A stretch of DNA of 64,000 nt, taken from contig CAWFRG010000015.1 in the NCBI GenBank assembly GCA_963818205.1, positions 38,905 to 102,904 on the forward strand. Reading direction: 5' to 3'. Positions 44,887 to 54,210 of this stretch are shown piece after piece. Numbering within the stretch: position 1 is the first letter of the stretch; each line of letters opens with the position of its first letter. The translations under genes were made by a program, and so were the position numbers. Below the pieces are notes generated by a model. It saw only the letters and a list, made by a program, of their open reading frames with translations, searched no databases and was not told the DNA's origin. This DNA comes from CAVVYV01 sp963818205. Its GTDB lineage: Bacteria > Actinomycetota > Thermoleophilia > Solirubrobacterales > 70-9.

Positions 44887-46838
44887 GCGCGGCAAAGGGA
44901 AAAACCGCGGCGAGGAAGGCGCCGGCTGAAAAGGGGGACGGCAAGACTCGTCGCGCGACGGAGCCCGGCATGCCCCAGAGCGCGGCGGCCCCCTCACCAT
45001 TTCCGCCGATCGCCGACTACGCCTTCCTCTCGAACTGCCACACGGGCGCCCTGGTTGCACAAGACGGTGCGATCGACTGGCTCTGCGTGCCGCGCTTCGA
45101 CTCCCCCAGCATCTTCGGCACTCTGCTCGACCGTGAGGCGGGCTCCTTCAGATTCGGTCCGTTCGGGATCAACGTGCCTACCACGAGGATCTACGAGCCC
45201 GGCACGAACATCCTCAACACCACCTGGCACACGCCGACCGGCTGGGCGATCGTCCGCGACGCGCTCACGATCGGCCCAAGCCGCGGCGAGGATGAGATAA
45301 CGCCGCACACGCGGGCCCCGGCCGACGAGGATGGCCATCACCTCCTGGTGCGGATCGTGCTCTGTCTCGAGGGCACGGTCGAGATGGAAATGAGGTGCGA
45401 GCCGGATTTCGACTACGGCCGGGAGCCCGCCAAGTGGTCGCCTGGCGCGGATGACCGCTACACGGCCGACGCCACCGCCGGGGACGTGACGATCAGGCTG
45501 CGGACCAGCATGCCCCTCGGCATCGAGGACGAGACCGTACGAGCCCGCCACACCCTGCAACAGGGTGAGCAGGCCTTCTGCAGCCTCTCGTGGGCCGAGG
45601 AGCTGGCATCCCCCAAGGACATCGACGAGGCCAACGCGCGGATGGGCGAGACGACGCGCTACTGGCGGGGCTGGCTCGGCGGAGCCCGGATGCCCGACCA
45701 CCGCTTCCGCGAGGCGATCCAGCGCTCGGCGCTCGCGATCAAGGGGCTGACCTACATGCCGACGGGCGCCACGGTGGCAGCCCTGACCACGTCCCTGCCC
45801 GAGACTCCGGGCGGGGAGCGGAACTGGGACTACCGCTTCACCTGGATCCGCGACTCGACCTTCACCCTCCAGGCGCTTCACTTCCTCAACCTCGACTGGG
45901 AGGCGAACGAGTTCATGCAGTTCGTCGGTGACCTGGAGACGAACGAGGACGGCGCGCTGCAGATCATGTACGGGATCGACGGGCGCCGCGATTTGACCGA
46001 ATCCCTTCGTGACGATCTCTCCGGCTACGCGGGCGCCCGCCCCGTCCGGATCGGGAACGGCGCCTTCGACCAGCGCCAGAACGACGTCTTCGGTGCGGCG
46101 CTCGACTCGATCCTCCTCCACACCCGCCGCAGCAAGCGACTGCCCCGCCGCCTCTGGCCGGTCGTCCAGGCTCAGGCTCAGTGCGCCACGGCTGTCTGGA
46201 AGAACCCGGATCAGGGGATATGGGAGGCGCGCGGCGACCCCCAGCAGTACGTCTCATCGAAGCTGATGTGCTGGGTCGCCCTGGACCGCGCGTCGCAGCT
46301 CGCGGAGATTCGCGGGGATTCCGATCTCCAGGCCAAGTGGGGCGCCATCGCGGACGAAATCCGCAAGGACATCCTCGAGCACGGGGTCCGGGACGGCGTC
46401 CTGCGCCAGCACTACGACACCGACGCGCTCGATGCCTCGACTCTGCTGGCGGCGATCTTCGGTTTCCTGCCCGGCGACGACCAGGTGATGCGTAAGAGCG
46501 TGCTCGCGATCGCCGATGACCTCACAGAGAATGGCTTCGTGCTCCGATACGTCACTGGCGAGACCGACGACGGGCTCTCGGGCAAGGAGGGAAGCTTTCT
46601 GATCTGCTCCTTCTGGCTCGTCTCGGCCCTGGCGGTCATCGGCGAGCAGCAGCGGGCGCGGGACCTGATGGACAAGCTCCTCAGCGTGTCCTCGCCGCTG
46701 GGGCTCTACGCCGAGGAGTTCGATACCGACACCGGGCGCCATCTCGGGAACTTCCCGCAGGCCTTCTCCCACCTCGCCCTGATCGAGGCGGCGGCCCGGA
46801 TCATCGTCGCCGAGCGCCTCAAGGAGTACACGAATTGA
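44883..46838 (+). CDS. GH15-family glycoside hydrolase (glucoamylase/trehalase-like)
   Basis: A 651-residue cytoplasmic GH15 enzyme that should release glucose from alpha-glucans or trehalose. The N-terminal 45 residues are Lys/Ala-rich, then PPIADYAFLSNCHTGALVAQDGAIDWLCVPRFDSPSIFG opens the beta-sandwich domain. The alpha/alpha-barrel has GGERNWDYRFTWIRDSTFTL, NPDQGIWEARGDPQQYVSSKLMCWVAL with the expected general-acid Glu, and LYAEEFDTDTGRHLGNFPQAFSHLAL near the end with the catalytic-base Glu. There is no signal peptide. The start GTG overlaps the zwf stop and its TGA overlaps the TTG of the next gene, so it is coupled on both sides. Confidence 0.9.
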   Translation: MSAAKGKTAARKAPAEKGDGKTRRATEPGMPQSAAAPSPFPPIADYAFLSNCHTGALVAQDGAIDWLCVPRFDSPSIFGTLLDREAGSFRFGPFGINVPTTRIYEPGTNILNTTWHTPTGWAIVRDALTIGPSRGEDEITPHTRAPADEDGHHLLVRIVLCLEGTVEMEMRCEPDFDYGREPAKWSPGADDRYTADATAGDVTIRLRTSMPLGIEDETVRARHTLQQGEQAFCSLSWAEELASPKDIDEANARMGETTRYWRGWLGGARMPDHRFREAIQRSALAIKGLTYMPTGATVAALTTSLPETPGGERNWDYRFTWIRDSTFTLQALHFLNLDWEANEFMQFVGDLETNEDGALQIMYGIDGRRDLTESLRDDLSGYAGARPVRIGNGAFDQRQNDVFGAALDSILLHTRRSKRLPRRLWPVVQAQAQCATAVWKNPDQGIWEARGDPQQYVSSKLMCWVALDRASQLAEIRGDSDLQAKWGAIADEIRKDILEHGVRDGVLRQHYDTDALDASTLLAAIFGFLPGDDQVMRKSVLAIADDLTENGFVLRYVTGETDDGLSGKEGSFLICSFWLVSALAVIGEQQRARDLMDKLLSVSSPLGLYAEEFDTDTGRHLGNFPQAFSHLALIEAAARIIVAERLKEYTN

Positions 46839-48421
46839 GCGACTACGACGTGATCGTGATCGGCAGCGGCGCCGGGGGCGGGACGCTGGTCCATCGCCTC
46901 GCCCCGTCGGGCAAGAAGATCCTGTTGCTGGAGCGGGGCGACTGGCTCACGCGAGAGCCGCAGAACTGGCTCTCCCAGGACGTCTTCGTCGACGGCCGCT
47001 ACCAGTCCGAGGACACCTGGTACGACGACAAGAACAAGCCCTTCCCGCCGCAGGTCCACTACTTCGTCGGGGGGGCGACAAAGCTCTACGGCGCCGCGCT
47101 CTACCGCCTCCGTGCCGAGGACTTCGGCGAGCTCCATCACCACGACGGCATCTCTCCCGCATGGCCGATTTCCTACGAGGAGATGGAGCCCCACTACATG
47201 CAGGCCGAGCAGCTCTACCAGGTCCACGGGGCACGGGGAGAGGACCCGACCGAGCCGCCGGCAAGCGGCGACTATCCCTTCCCCGCCGTCAGCCACGAGC
47301 CGCGAATCCAGCAGCTATCCGACGACCTCGCCGCAGCCGGCCACCAGCCGTTCCACGCCCCGTGCGGCGTGATGCTCAACGAGTCGAACATGCCCTACAG
47401 CACGTGCGTGCGATGCCAGGACTGCGACGGCTTCCCCTGCCTGGTGCACGCCAAGTCGGACGCAGAGGTGATCTCGGTGCGACCGGCGCTCGAGCACGAC
47501 AACGTCACCCTGTTGACGGGAGCGCAGGCTGTGAAGCTCAACACCGACGCCGGTGGCAAGGCGGTCACCGAGGTCGTCGTCGAGCGCGGCGGGGAAACCG
47601 AGATGCACACGGCGGACATCGTCGTCGTTTCCTGCGGCGCGGCCAATTCGGCCAGGCTGCTGCTCGCCTCGGCCACCGACAAGCACCCCAATGGCCTCGC
47701 CAACGGCTCCGACCAGGTGGGCCGCAACTACATGTTCCACAACAGCCAAGCGGTGCTGGCCCTCTCGAAGGAGCCCAACCCGACCATCTTCCAGAAGACC
47801 CTCGGGCTCAATGACTACTACTTCGCGAGCGACGAGTTCGACTACCCCCTGGGGAACATCCAGATGGTCGGCAAGTCGCAGGCGCCGATGTTCCGGGGCG
47901 AGAAGCCCGGGGAGACCAAGTTTGCGCCCGAGTGGACGCTCGAGAACGTGGCCGCACATGCGGTGGACTTCTGGCTCTCGACCGAGGATCTGCCCAAGGC
48001 TGAGAACCGAGTCACCCTGGGTCCCGACGGTCATGTGAAGCTGAGCTACACCAACTCGAATAACGAGCCCAAGAAGCAGCTGCTGGGAAAGCTCGAGTCG
48101 ATGCTCGGCGACATCGGCATGCACCCCCACCACCTGCTCCCACACCACGCCTACCTGAAGAACGAGATCCCGGTGGCTGGAGTCGCCCATCAGACAGGCA
48201 CCTGCCGGTTCGGCGCCGACCCGGCGAGCTCGGTGCTGAACACGGACTGCCGCGCCCACGAGCTCGACAACCTCTACGTCGTCGACACGAGCTTCTTCCC
48301 CAGCATCGGCGCCGTCAACCCGGCGCTCACCGCGATGGCGAACGCCCTGCGGGTGGGAGACCATCTGCTCGAGCGCATGGGCGCGCCCGCGGTCCAGCGG
48401 GAGCCCGCGGGTGACGGCTGA
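46835..48421 (+). CDS. GMC-family oxidoreductase
   Basis: A 528-residue flavoprotein. SDYDVIVIGSGAGGGTLVHRL is the FAD-binding loop at the N-terminus, HYFVGGATKLYGAALYRLR is the GMC signature, and CVRCQDCDGFPCLVHAKSDAEV is a Cys-rich insert found in sugar-type members. TGTCRFGADPASSVLNTDCRAHELDNLYVVDTSFFPSIGAVNPALTAMANAL is the C-terminal substrate and FAD region, with a His/Asn pair. Relatives oxidise sugars or alcohols and pass electrons to quinone or a carrier. A TTG start overlaps the GH15 stop (TTGA). The stop lies 11 bases inside the NDH-2 gene, so translation is coupled. Confidence 0.92.
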   Translation: MSDYDVIVIGSGAGGGTLVHRLAPSGKKILLLERGDWLTREPQNWLSQDVFVDGRYQSEDTWYDDKNKPFPPQVHYFVGGATKLYGAALYRLRAEDFGELHHHDGISPAWPISYEEMEPHYMQAEQLYQVHGARGEDPTEPPASGDYPFPAVSHEPRIQQLSDDLAAAGHQPFHAPCGVMLNESNMPYSTCVRCQDCDGFPCLVHAKSDAEVISVRPALEHDNVTLLTGAQAVKLNTDAGGKAVTEVVVERGGETEMHTADIVVVSCGAANSARLLLASATDKHPNGLANGSDQVGRNYMFHNSQAVLALSKEPNPTIFQKTLGLNDYYFASDEFDYPLGNIQMVGKSQAPMFRGEKPGETKFAPEWTLENVAAHAVDFWLSTEDLPKAENRVTLGPDGHVKLSYTNSNNEPKKQLLGKLESMLGDIGMHPHHLLPHHAYLKNEIPVAGVAHQTGTCRFGADPASSVLNTDCRAHELDNLYVVDTSFFPSIGAVNPALTAMANALRVGDHLLERMGAPAVQREPAGDG

Positions 48422-49757
48422 GGCCGACGGCGGGGGGCGACGCCGCGTCGTCGTTATCGGCGGCGGCTTCGGGGGTCTGACCGTCGCGCGCGAGCTGCGG
48501 CGCGCCGATGCCGACGTGACGCTGGTCGACCGCACGAACCACCACCTGTTCCAGCCGCTGCTCTACCAGGTGGCGGCGGGCGGGCTGTCCGAGGGCGATT
48601 GCGCGTCGTCGATCCGTGGGCATCTGAGACGGCATTCGAATGCGAGCGTCCTGATGGCGGAGGTCACCGACCTCGACGTGGAGCGGCGCCGGGTAATCCT
48701 CGATCGGGCCGAGCCACTCGACTACGACAGCCTGGTTGTCGCCTGCGGCGCGGAGACCTCCTACTTCGGCCATGACGAGTGGGCGGAGACCTCGTTCGGG
48801 CTGAAGACGCTTCGCGACGCTGTCGCCCTTCGCGAGCGCATCGTCTCGGCCTTCGAGGAGGCCGAGCGGGCCACCGATTCGACCGTCCGGGACGAATTGC
48901 TGACCTTCGTGGTCGTCGGCGGCGGGCCGACCGGGGTCGAGATCGCGGGCCAGCTCGCGATCCTCGCCCAGTCGACGCTGGAGCGGCAGTTCTCGCGGAT
49001 CGACACCACGAGGGCCCGCGTGATCCTGGTCGACGCCGGCGACCGCGTGGTGCCCGCGTTCAGCGAGAAGCTCTCGGCGAAGACCGCGCGCGGGCTGGCC
49101 GAGCTGGGCGTCACGGTCCGCGAGCATGCCATGGCGACCGCAATCGATCCGGGGGGGCTGACGGTCAAGACCGATGAGGGCGAGGAGCGAATCGCCTCCA
49201 GAACGGTCATCTGGGCGGCCGGCGTACACGCCGCCGGCCTGACCGAGGTCCTCGCGCGGGCCACCGGCGCCAGCACCGACCGGGGTGGGCGCATCGAGGT
49301 CGGCTCCGACTGCACGGTCCCCGGTCATCCCGAGATCTCCGCGATCGGCGACATGGCGGCCCACGCGGGGCCCGACGGCAAGCCGCTTCCGGGCCTGGCG
49401 ACCACCGCCATTCAGCAAGCGCATCACGTCGCGCGGGCAATTCGCCGCGGCCAACCCGGTCCATCGACCCCGTTCAAGTACCTCGACAAGGGAGCCCTCG
49501 CCGTGATCGGACGCGGGAAGGCGGTCTGCCAGATCAGAGGCGTGGAGCTCTCCGGCCGCCCCGCCTTCGCGATGTACCTGGGGATCCACCTCACCTACCT
49601 GAGCGGCGTGCGTGGCCGGCGCCTACGGGTGCTGAACGCGTGGGCCGCCTCCCGGTTCGGCACTCGGGAGAGCTGGGTCCTCGAGGACGAGCTGCCAGGC
49701 GCTGACACCGCTTCCCGCGATGAGGGGGCCCCTGCGCGGGAGCCGGCACCTCGCTAG
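48411..49757 (+). CDS. ndh: Type II NADH:quinone dehydrogenase-like
   Basis: A 448-residue single-subunit flavoprotein of the NDH-2 group, which passes electrons from NADH to quinone without pumping protons. RRVVVIGGGFGGLTVARELRR is the FAD loop, HHLFQPLLYQVAAGGLSEGD is the family segment, FVVVGGGPTGVEIAGQLAIL is the NADH loop, VIWAAGVHA follows, and AIGDMAAH is the last FAD contact. The C-terminus has a hydrophobic AFAMYLGIHLTYLSG, suited to membrane contact. GTG 48411 overlaps the GMC gene. The cydA start follows the stop by three bases, which places an NADH-to-quinone step directly before the quinol oxidase. Confidence 0.9.
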   Translation: MTAEADGGGRRRVVVIGGGFGGLTVARELRRADADVTLVDRTNHHLFQPLLYQVAAGGLSEGDCASSIRGHLRRHSNASVLMAEVTDLDVERRRVILDRAEPLDYDSLVVACGAETSYFGHDEWAETSFGLKTLRDAVALRERIVSAFEEAERATDSTVRDELLTFVVVGGGPTGVEIAGQLAILAQSTLERQFSRIDTTRARVILVDAGDRVVPAFSEKLSAKTARGLAELGVTVREHAMATAIDPGGLTVKTDEGEERIASRTVIWAAGVHAAGLTEVLARATGASTDRGGRIEVGSDCTVPGHPEISAIGDMAAHAGPDGKPLPGLATTAIQQAHHVARAIRRGQPGPSTPFKYLDKGALAVIGRGKAVCQIRGVELSGRPAFAMYLGIHLTYLSGVRGRRLRVLNAWAASRFGTRESWVLEDELPGADTASRDEGAPAREPAPR

Positions 49758-49760
49758 CCG

Positions 49761-51156
49761 ATGGCCTGACAACGCTCGCCGCCTCCTCTCAGCTGCTCCC
49801 CGCGCGCGAGCAGATGGCCTTCACGCTCGGCTTCCACATCATCCTCGCCTCCCTCGGCGTCGGCTTCCCGGCGCTGATGCTGATCGCCAACTACATCGGG
49901 CTGCGCCGCGACGACCCGGTGGCGCTCGAGCTGGCGCAGCGCTGGTCGAAGGTCGCCGCGGTCACCTTCGCGGTCGGCGCCGTCACCGGCACCGTGCTCT
50001 CGTTCGAGTTCGGGCTGCTCTGGCCCGAGTTCACCAAACGCTTCGGCGAGGTCTTCGGGGTGCTGTTCACGATCGAGGGGATCTTCTTCTTCCTCGAGGC
50101 GATCTTCCTGACGATCTACATCTTCGGCTGGAAGCGGCTGTCGGGCTGGAAGCACTTCTGGACCGGCGTACCGGTCGTGATCTGCGGGATCGGGGGCGCC
50201 TTCTCGGTGGTCGCCGTCAACTCCTGGATGAACCAGCCCCAGGGCTTCACGCTCGACTCCGCCGGCGCCGTCACCGACGTCGACCCGCTCAAGGTGATCT
50301 TCAACCCCGCCGTGCCCTACGAGGTCCCCCACATGATCCTCGCCGCCTACCTGCTCACCTGCTTCCTGGTCGCCTCGGTCTACGCGGTCGGGATGCTGCG
50401 CGGGCGCCGCGACCGCCACCACCGCCTCGGCCTGCTGATCCCGCTGACGGTCGGCTGCATCCTGGCGCCGATCCAGTTCATGGTCGGCGACACGGCGGCG
50501 CGCGAGATCGCCAAGGACCAGCCGATCAAGTTCGCCGCGATGGAGTGCGTGCAGACGACCCATAGCGACGTGACCGAGTACATCGGCGGCCGCTGCACCG
50601 ACGACGGGGTCAAGGGGGGGATCGGGATCCCGGGGCTCGACTCGTTGCTGGTCGGATTCAGCACCGACACCGAGGTGACCGGCCTCGACACGGTGCCGCG
50701 CCGATGACCGGCCGCCGGCCAACACCCTGCTGCACTGGGCCTTCGACTTCATGGTCGGGGTCGGATCGGCCCTGATTCTGCTGGGCCTCTGGTTCGGGTT
50801 CGTCTGGTGGCGCAGCCGCGACATCCCCCAGACGAAGTGGTTCCTGCGCGCCGTGGCCGATCTCGGGGGTGGCGGTCGCCCTCACCGTCGAAGCCGGCTG
50901 GATCGTGACCGAGGTCGGCCGCCAGCCGTGGATCGTCTACGAGGTGATGCGGACCGAGGACGCGGTGACCGGCGCCGGCGGGATCTGGGTCACCTTCGGC
51001 ATCGCGGTCGTCCTCTACGCGGCGCTGGGGGCGGCGGCGATCCTGATCCTGCGCTCGATGGCGCGGCGCTGGCGCGAGGGGGAGTCACTCGACGAGGACG
51101 TTCCCTACGGGCCCGGGGAGGGCGCGCCCGCCCCGGTGGCGGGAGGCTCGAAGTGA
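49761..51156 (+). pseudogene. cydA: Cytochrome bd oxidase subunit I, second copy (three frameshifts)
   Basis: A second CydA, clearly related to the one at 10.3 kb. ATG 49761 runs into TGA after two codons; adding one C gives MALTTLAASSQLLPAREQMA and then FTLGFHIILASLGVGFP with the heme-ligand His. The middle is clean: GTVLSFEFGLLWPEF, YEVPHMILAAYLLTCF and the short Q-loop. Near 50697 the frame must shift (VP then ADDRPPANTLLHWAF), and again near 50865 (FLRAVA then VGVAVALTVEAGWIVTEVGRQPW). The product would be about 464 residues, ending at 51156. It is coupled to cydB by GTGA. Three single-base changes in one otherwise conserved gene look like sequence errors. Confidence 0.85.
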
Positions 51157-52165
51157 GCACCGCGGACGCCGTCGCCGGCGTGCTCTGGGTCGGCGTCACC
51201 CTCTACGCGGTCTTCGGCGGCGCCGACTTCGGTGGGGGCTTCTGGTCGCTGTTCGCCGGCGGCGGGGAGCGTGGCAAGCGGGCACGCGCGCTGATCGACT
51301 GGGCGATCGGGCCGGTCTGGGAGGCCAACCACGTCTGGCTGATCTTCGTCCTGGTGGTGCTCTGGACCGCCTTCTCGGCCGCCTTCGCCGCGATCTTCTC
51401 GACCCTGTTCATCCCCCTCAGCCTCGCCGCCTTCGGGATCGTGCTCCGGGGCGCGGGGTTCGCCTTTCACCGGCTGGCGCCGCGGCCCCCGCGAGCGCCG
51501 GCTCTCCCAGGCGCTGTTCGGCCTCTCTTCGCTGCTGACCCCGTTCTTCATGGGCACCGTGGTCGGCGCCGTCGCCTCCGGCCGGGTGCCCCTGGGCAAC
51601 GCCGAGGGGGATCCCGTGACGAGCTGGCTCAACAGCGTCTCGCTGCTGACCGGGGCGCTGTTCGTAGCCACCGGCGCCTACCTCGCGGCCGTCTTCCTGG
51701 TCAGCGACTCCCGCAGGGCCGGCGACGCCGACCTCGAGCGCTACTTCACGGCGCGCGCCCTCGGTGCCGCTATTGCGGCCGGTGCTGTCGCCGTTGCCGG
51801 GATCTTCGTCTTCCGCGCCGACGCGCGCTACATCTACGACGGGCTCGTGAGCGAGGGGCTGCCACTCGTGATCCTCTCGGGCGTCTGCGGCATCGCGGTG
51901 CTGGCCCTGCTCCGCCGCGGCGCGCAGCGCGGCGCGCGCGTGCTCGCGGTGGGGGCGGTGGCCGCGGTGGTCTGGGCCTGGGGCGTGGCGCAGTACCCCT
52001 ACCTGCTCCCGAAGACGCTGACGATCTCCGCCGGCGCCGCCGACTCCGCAACCCTGACCGAGGTGCTTGATCGTGTTCGGGGTCGCCGTGCTGCTGGTGA
52101 TCCCGTCGCTTGGCCTGCTCTACGTCCTCAGCCAGCGCAGCATGCTCGAGGAGGAGAGCGGTTAG
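51153..52165 (+). pseudogene. cydB: Cytochrome bd oxidase subunit II, second copy (two frameshifts)
   Basis: The second CydB begins at GTG 51153, overlapping the cydA stop. FGGADFGGGFWSLFAGG and GPVWEANHVWLIFVLVVLWTAFSAAF match the first copy closely. One inserted base near 51485 moves the frame to RGPRERRLSQALFGLSSLL then TPFFMG, and another near 52070 (GCTTGATC) restores IVFGVAVLLVIPSLGLLYVL and SQRSMLEEESG. The corrected product is about 337 residues. Its stop codon overlaps the stop of the convergent phosphodiesterase gene, so the operon ends exactly here with no room for a separate terminator. Confidence 0.85.
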
Positions 52166-54210
52166 CCGGTGTGAGGCCTGAGCTCCAAACCCGACTCCGC
52201 CAGCCAGCGCCGGATCGCATTGTGCATCGCCTCGACCCCGACGATCGGCGCCCTCACCTCGCTCCAGGCACCCGGGACGAGGGCGAACGGGTGGCTCTGC
52301 CACCCGCCCAGCCCGCCGTGAGAGCCCATGAACTCCTCGAAGGGGGCGACCTCGTTCGCCTCCGGGTCGTACATGCAGTTGACCAGGATGTCGGGGCAGT
52401 TGGGAAAGCCGTCGGTGCGGCGCAGATGGTCGGCGGCGTTGGGCCCGAAGTCCCGCAGGGGATCGTGGCCGGTTATCGCATCGTCGCGTAGCCGGTGCCT
52501 TCCCCCGGCCCCGATCGCAATCGCGCCGTCCTCCTCGTCCCTGACCATCACGAACCCGATCCCGGGATGGTTGGCGAGGGTGTCGATCAGCTCGGGGTGC
52601 AGGGACTCGATCTCCCCCCTCGACATGCGATGGCTTTGCTCGGGCAGCGAAATCAGGCCAAGGCCGCCCGAGGCGAGAACGATCGCGGCATGCTCGCCGG
52701 CGGTATCCGACTTCTGCTGCTCGATGGCCTCGCGGTTGGGGCCGAGGGCGACCTCCCCCTCGACCATCTGGCCGCGGGTCGCCCGCGCCAGCACGCGAGC
52801 CGCCGCGGTGTCCTCGTCCCGGGCGTCGGTGAGGGCGCCCCCGACCGTGGTCATGCCCTCATCGGCCGAGGCGGGCGCGAACACATCGCCCTCTCCTAGG
52901 GCCCCTCGGACCAGCTCGTCGAGCGTCTGGCCGTAGCGCTGCCGAAACGGCCGGCCCTGGCTCTGACCGTGATCCGAGAGCACCACCAGGTGGTATGGAC
53001 GCGGCGCCTGAGCGACGGCGCGCTCGAGACGGGCGAGCTCCGCGTCGTGTTGCCTCAGCACCGCGAATGCATCGGGCTGCTCGATCCCAGAGTGGTGGGC
53101 GACCTCGTCGTAGCCGACGAAGGTCGAGTAGACCACCGGAACGCCCTCGACGATGTCGCCGAGCAGCGTGGCCACGTTGAGATCGCGCATGACGACGGTG
53201 ATCGCGCCCCTCATCCACGGGTAGAGGCCCCCGCGGTTGATGTGCTCGTCACCGCGCCGGCGCTGGCGGCGCGCCGCCAGGCGCTCGACGACGACGTCCC
53301 AGAGGTAGAGAGCGATCGTGCGCGTGAAGCCATAGGGATCGGCGAAGTAGGCGAAATACTCCTTGGCTCCCGAGCGTTGACGGTCCCTGATCACGCTCAT
53401 CGTCGCCGAACAGCGAGGCGCATCCCCCGAGAACATGTTGCCGCGGCTGGCTCCACCCGCGGCGAGGAGACCGCCACCGTCGGAGTGCCGCCGCTCGAGC
53501 TCGGTGGCGTCCTTCCCGTGGTTCGAGACCATCGTGCGGCCCGTCTCCTTCTCGTACCAGCGAAAGGCCGGCATGTCGTAGTTGCTCCCCAACAGCAGCC
53601 CCGCCTGGCTGGCGCCGGTCTGGGACGAGAGATCGCATTCCCAGGGAACGATCCGGTGGCCGCCGTCCTCGAGCCACCCGGCCATGGTCGGGGCGTGGCC
53701 CTCGCTGAGGGCCCGGCGCAGGACGGGCTCGGCGAGTCCATCGATCTCGAACAGAATCACGCCCGGGATCTCGGTCCGGTTCTCCTCGCGGACCCGACGG
53801 GCCCGCCGCCGCACGATCCGCAGCTGGCGCGCGTCATCGTCGAAGCTCAGCGCCGGCGTCAGCAGCATCAGGCTGGCCGAGAGCACGATCGCCGACACGA
53901 TCGCTCCGAGGAAGGGAGGCGCGGTGCCGTCGACCAGCTTGATCGCTAGCACGACGACTCCCGCGTTCAGGGCCAGCGAGCCGAGCCCGAAGGTGATCAC
54001 CGTGAGCGGCAGGACGATTCGGATCAGCAGCGGCCAGAGCAGCGCGTTGAACAGGGCCACCAGGCCGGTGGTCAGCAGAGCAGCGCGAAAGCTCGGCAGG
54101 TCGAACCCGGGGATCAGGGCCACCGCCACCCAGAAGACGAGGGTGACAAGGGCCCAGAGGACGACCCCGCGCGCCGCGACCCCGGCGCCGTGGCGGATGC
54201 GCGCCCTCAT
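52162..54210 (-). CDS. Phage-holin-like membrane domain fused to an alkaline-phosphatase-fold hydrolase
   Basis: A 682-residue protein. Residues 15-125 hold four membrane helices of the phage holin family IV type (LWALVTLVFWVAVALIPGFD, ALFNALLWPLLIRIVLPLTV, FGLGSLALNAGVVVLAIKLVDG). The rest is an alkaline phosphatase-superfamily domain: PGVILFEIDGLAEPVLRRAL (first metal site), SSQTGASQAGLLLGSNYDMPAFRWYE with the nucleophile region, YSTFVGYDEVAHHSG, and VVLSDHGQSQGRPF. It probably cleaves a phospho- or sulfo-ester at the membrane. The ATG (54210) overlaps the stop of the upstream MBL-fold gene, so the two are coupled. Confidence 0.87.
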   Translation of the reverse strand: MRARIRHGAGVAARGVVLWALVTLVFWVAVALIPGFDLPSFRAALLTTGLVALFNALLWPLLIRIVLPLTVITFGLGSLALNAGVVVLAIKLVDGTAPPFLGAIVSAIVLSASLMLLTPALSFDDDARQLRIVRRRARRVREENRTEIPGVILFEIDGLAEPVLRRALSEGHAPTMAGWLEDGGHRIVPWECDLSSQTGASQAGLLLGSNYDMPAFRWYEKETGRTMVSNHGKDATELERRHSDGGGLLAAGGASRGNMFSGDAPRCSATMSVIRDRQRSGAKEYFAYFADPYGFTRTIALYLWDVVVERLAARRQRRRGDEHINRGGLYPWMRGAITVVMRDLNVATLLGDIVEGVPVVYSTFVGYDEVAHHSGIEQPDAFAVLRQHDAELARLERAVAQAPRPYHLVVLSDHGQSQGRPFRQRYGQTLDELVRGALGEGDVFAPASADEGMTTVGGALTDARDEDTAAARVLARATRGQMVEGEVALGPNREAIEQQKSDTAGEHAAIVLASGGLGLISLPEQSHRMSRGEIESLHPELIDTLANHPGIGFVMVRDEEDGAIAIGAGGRHRLRDDAITGHDPLRDFGPNAADHLRRTDGFPNCPDILVNCMYDPEANEVAPFEEFMGSHGGLGGWQSHPFALVPGAWSEVRAPIVGVEAMHNAIRRWLAESGLELRPHTG

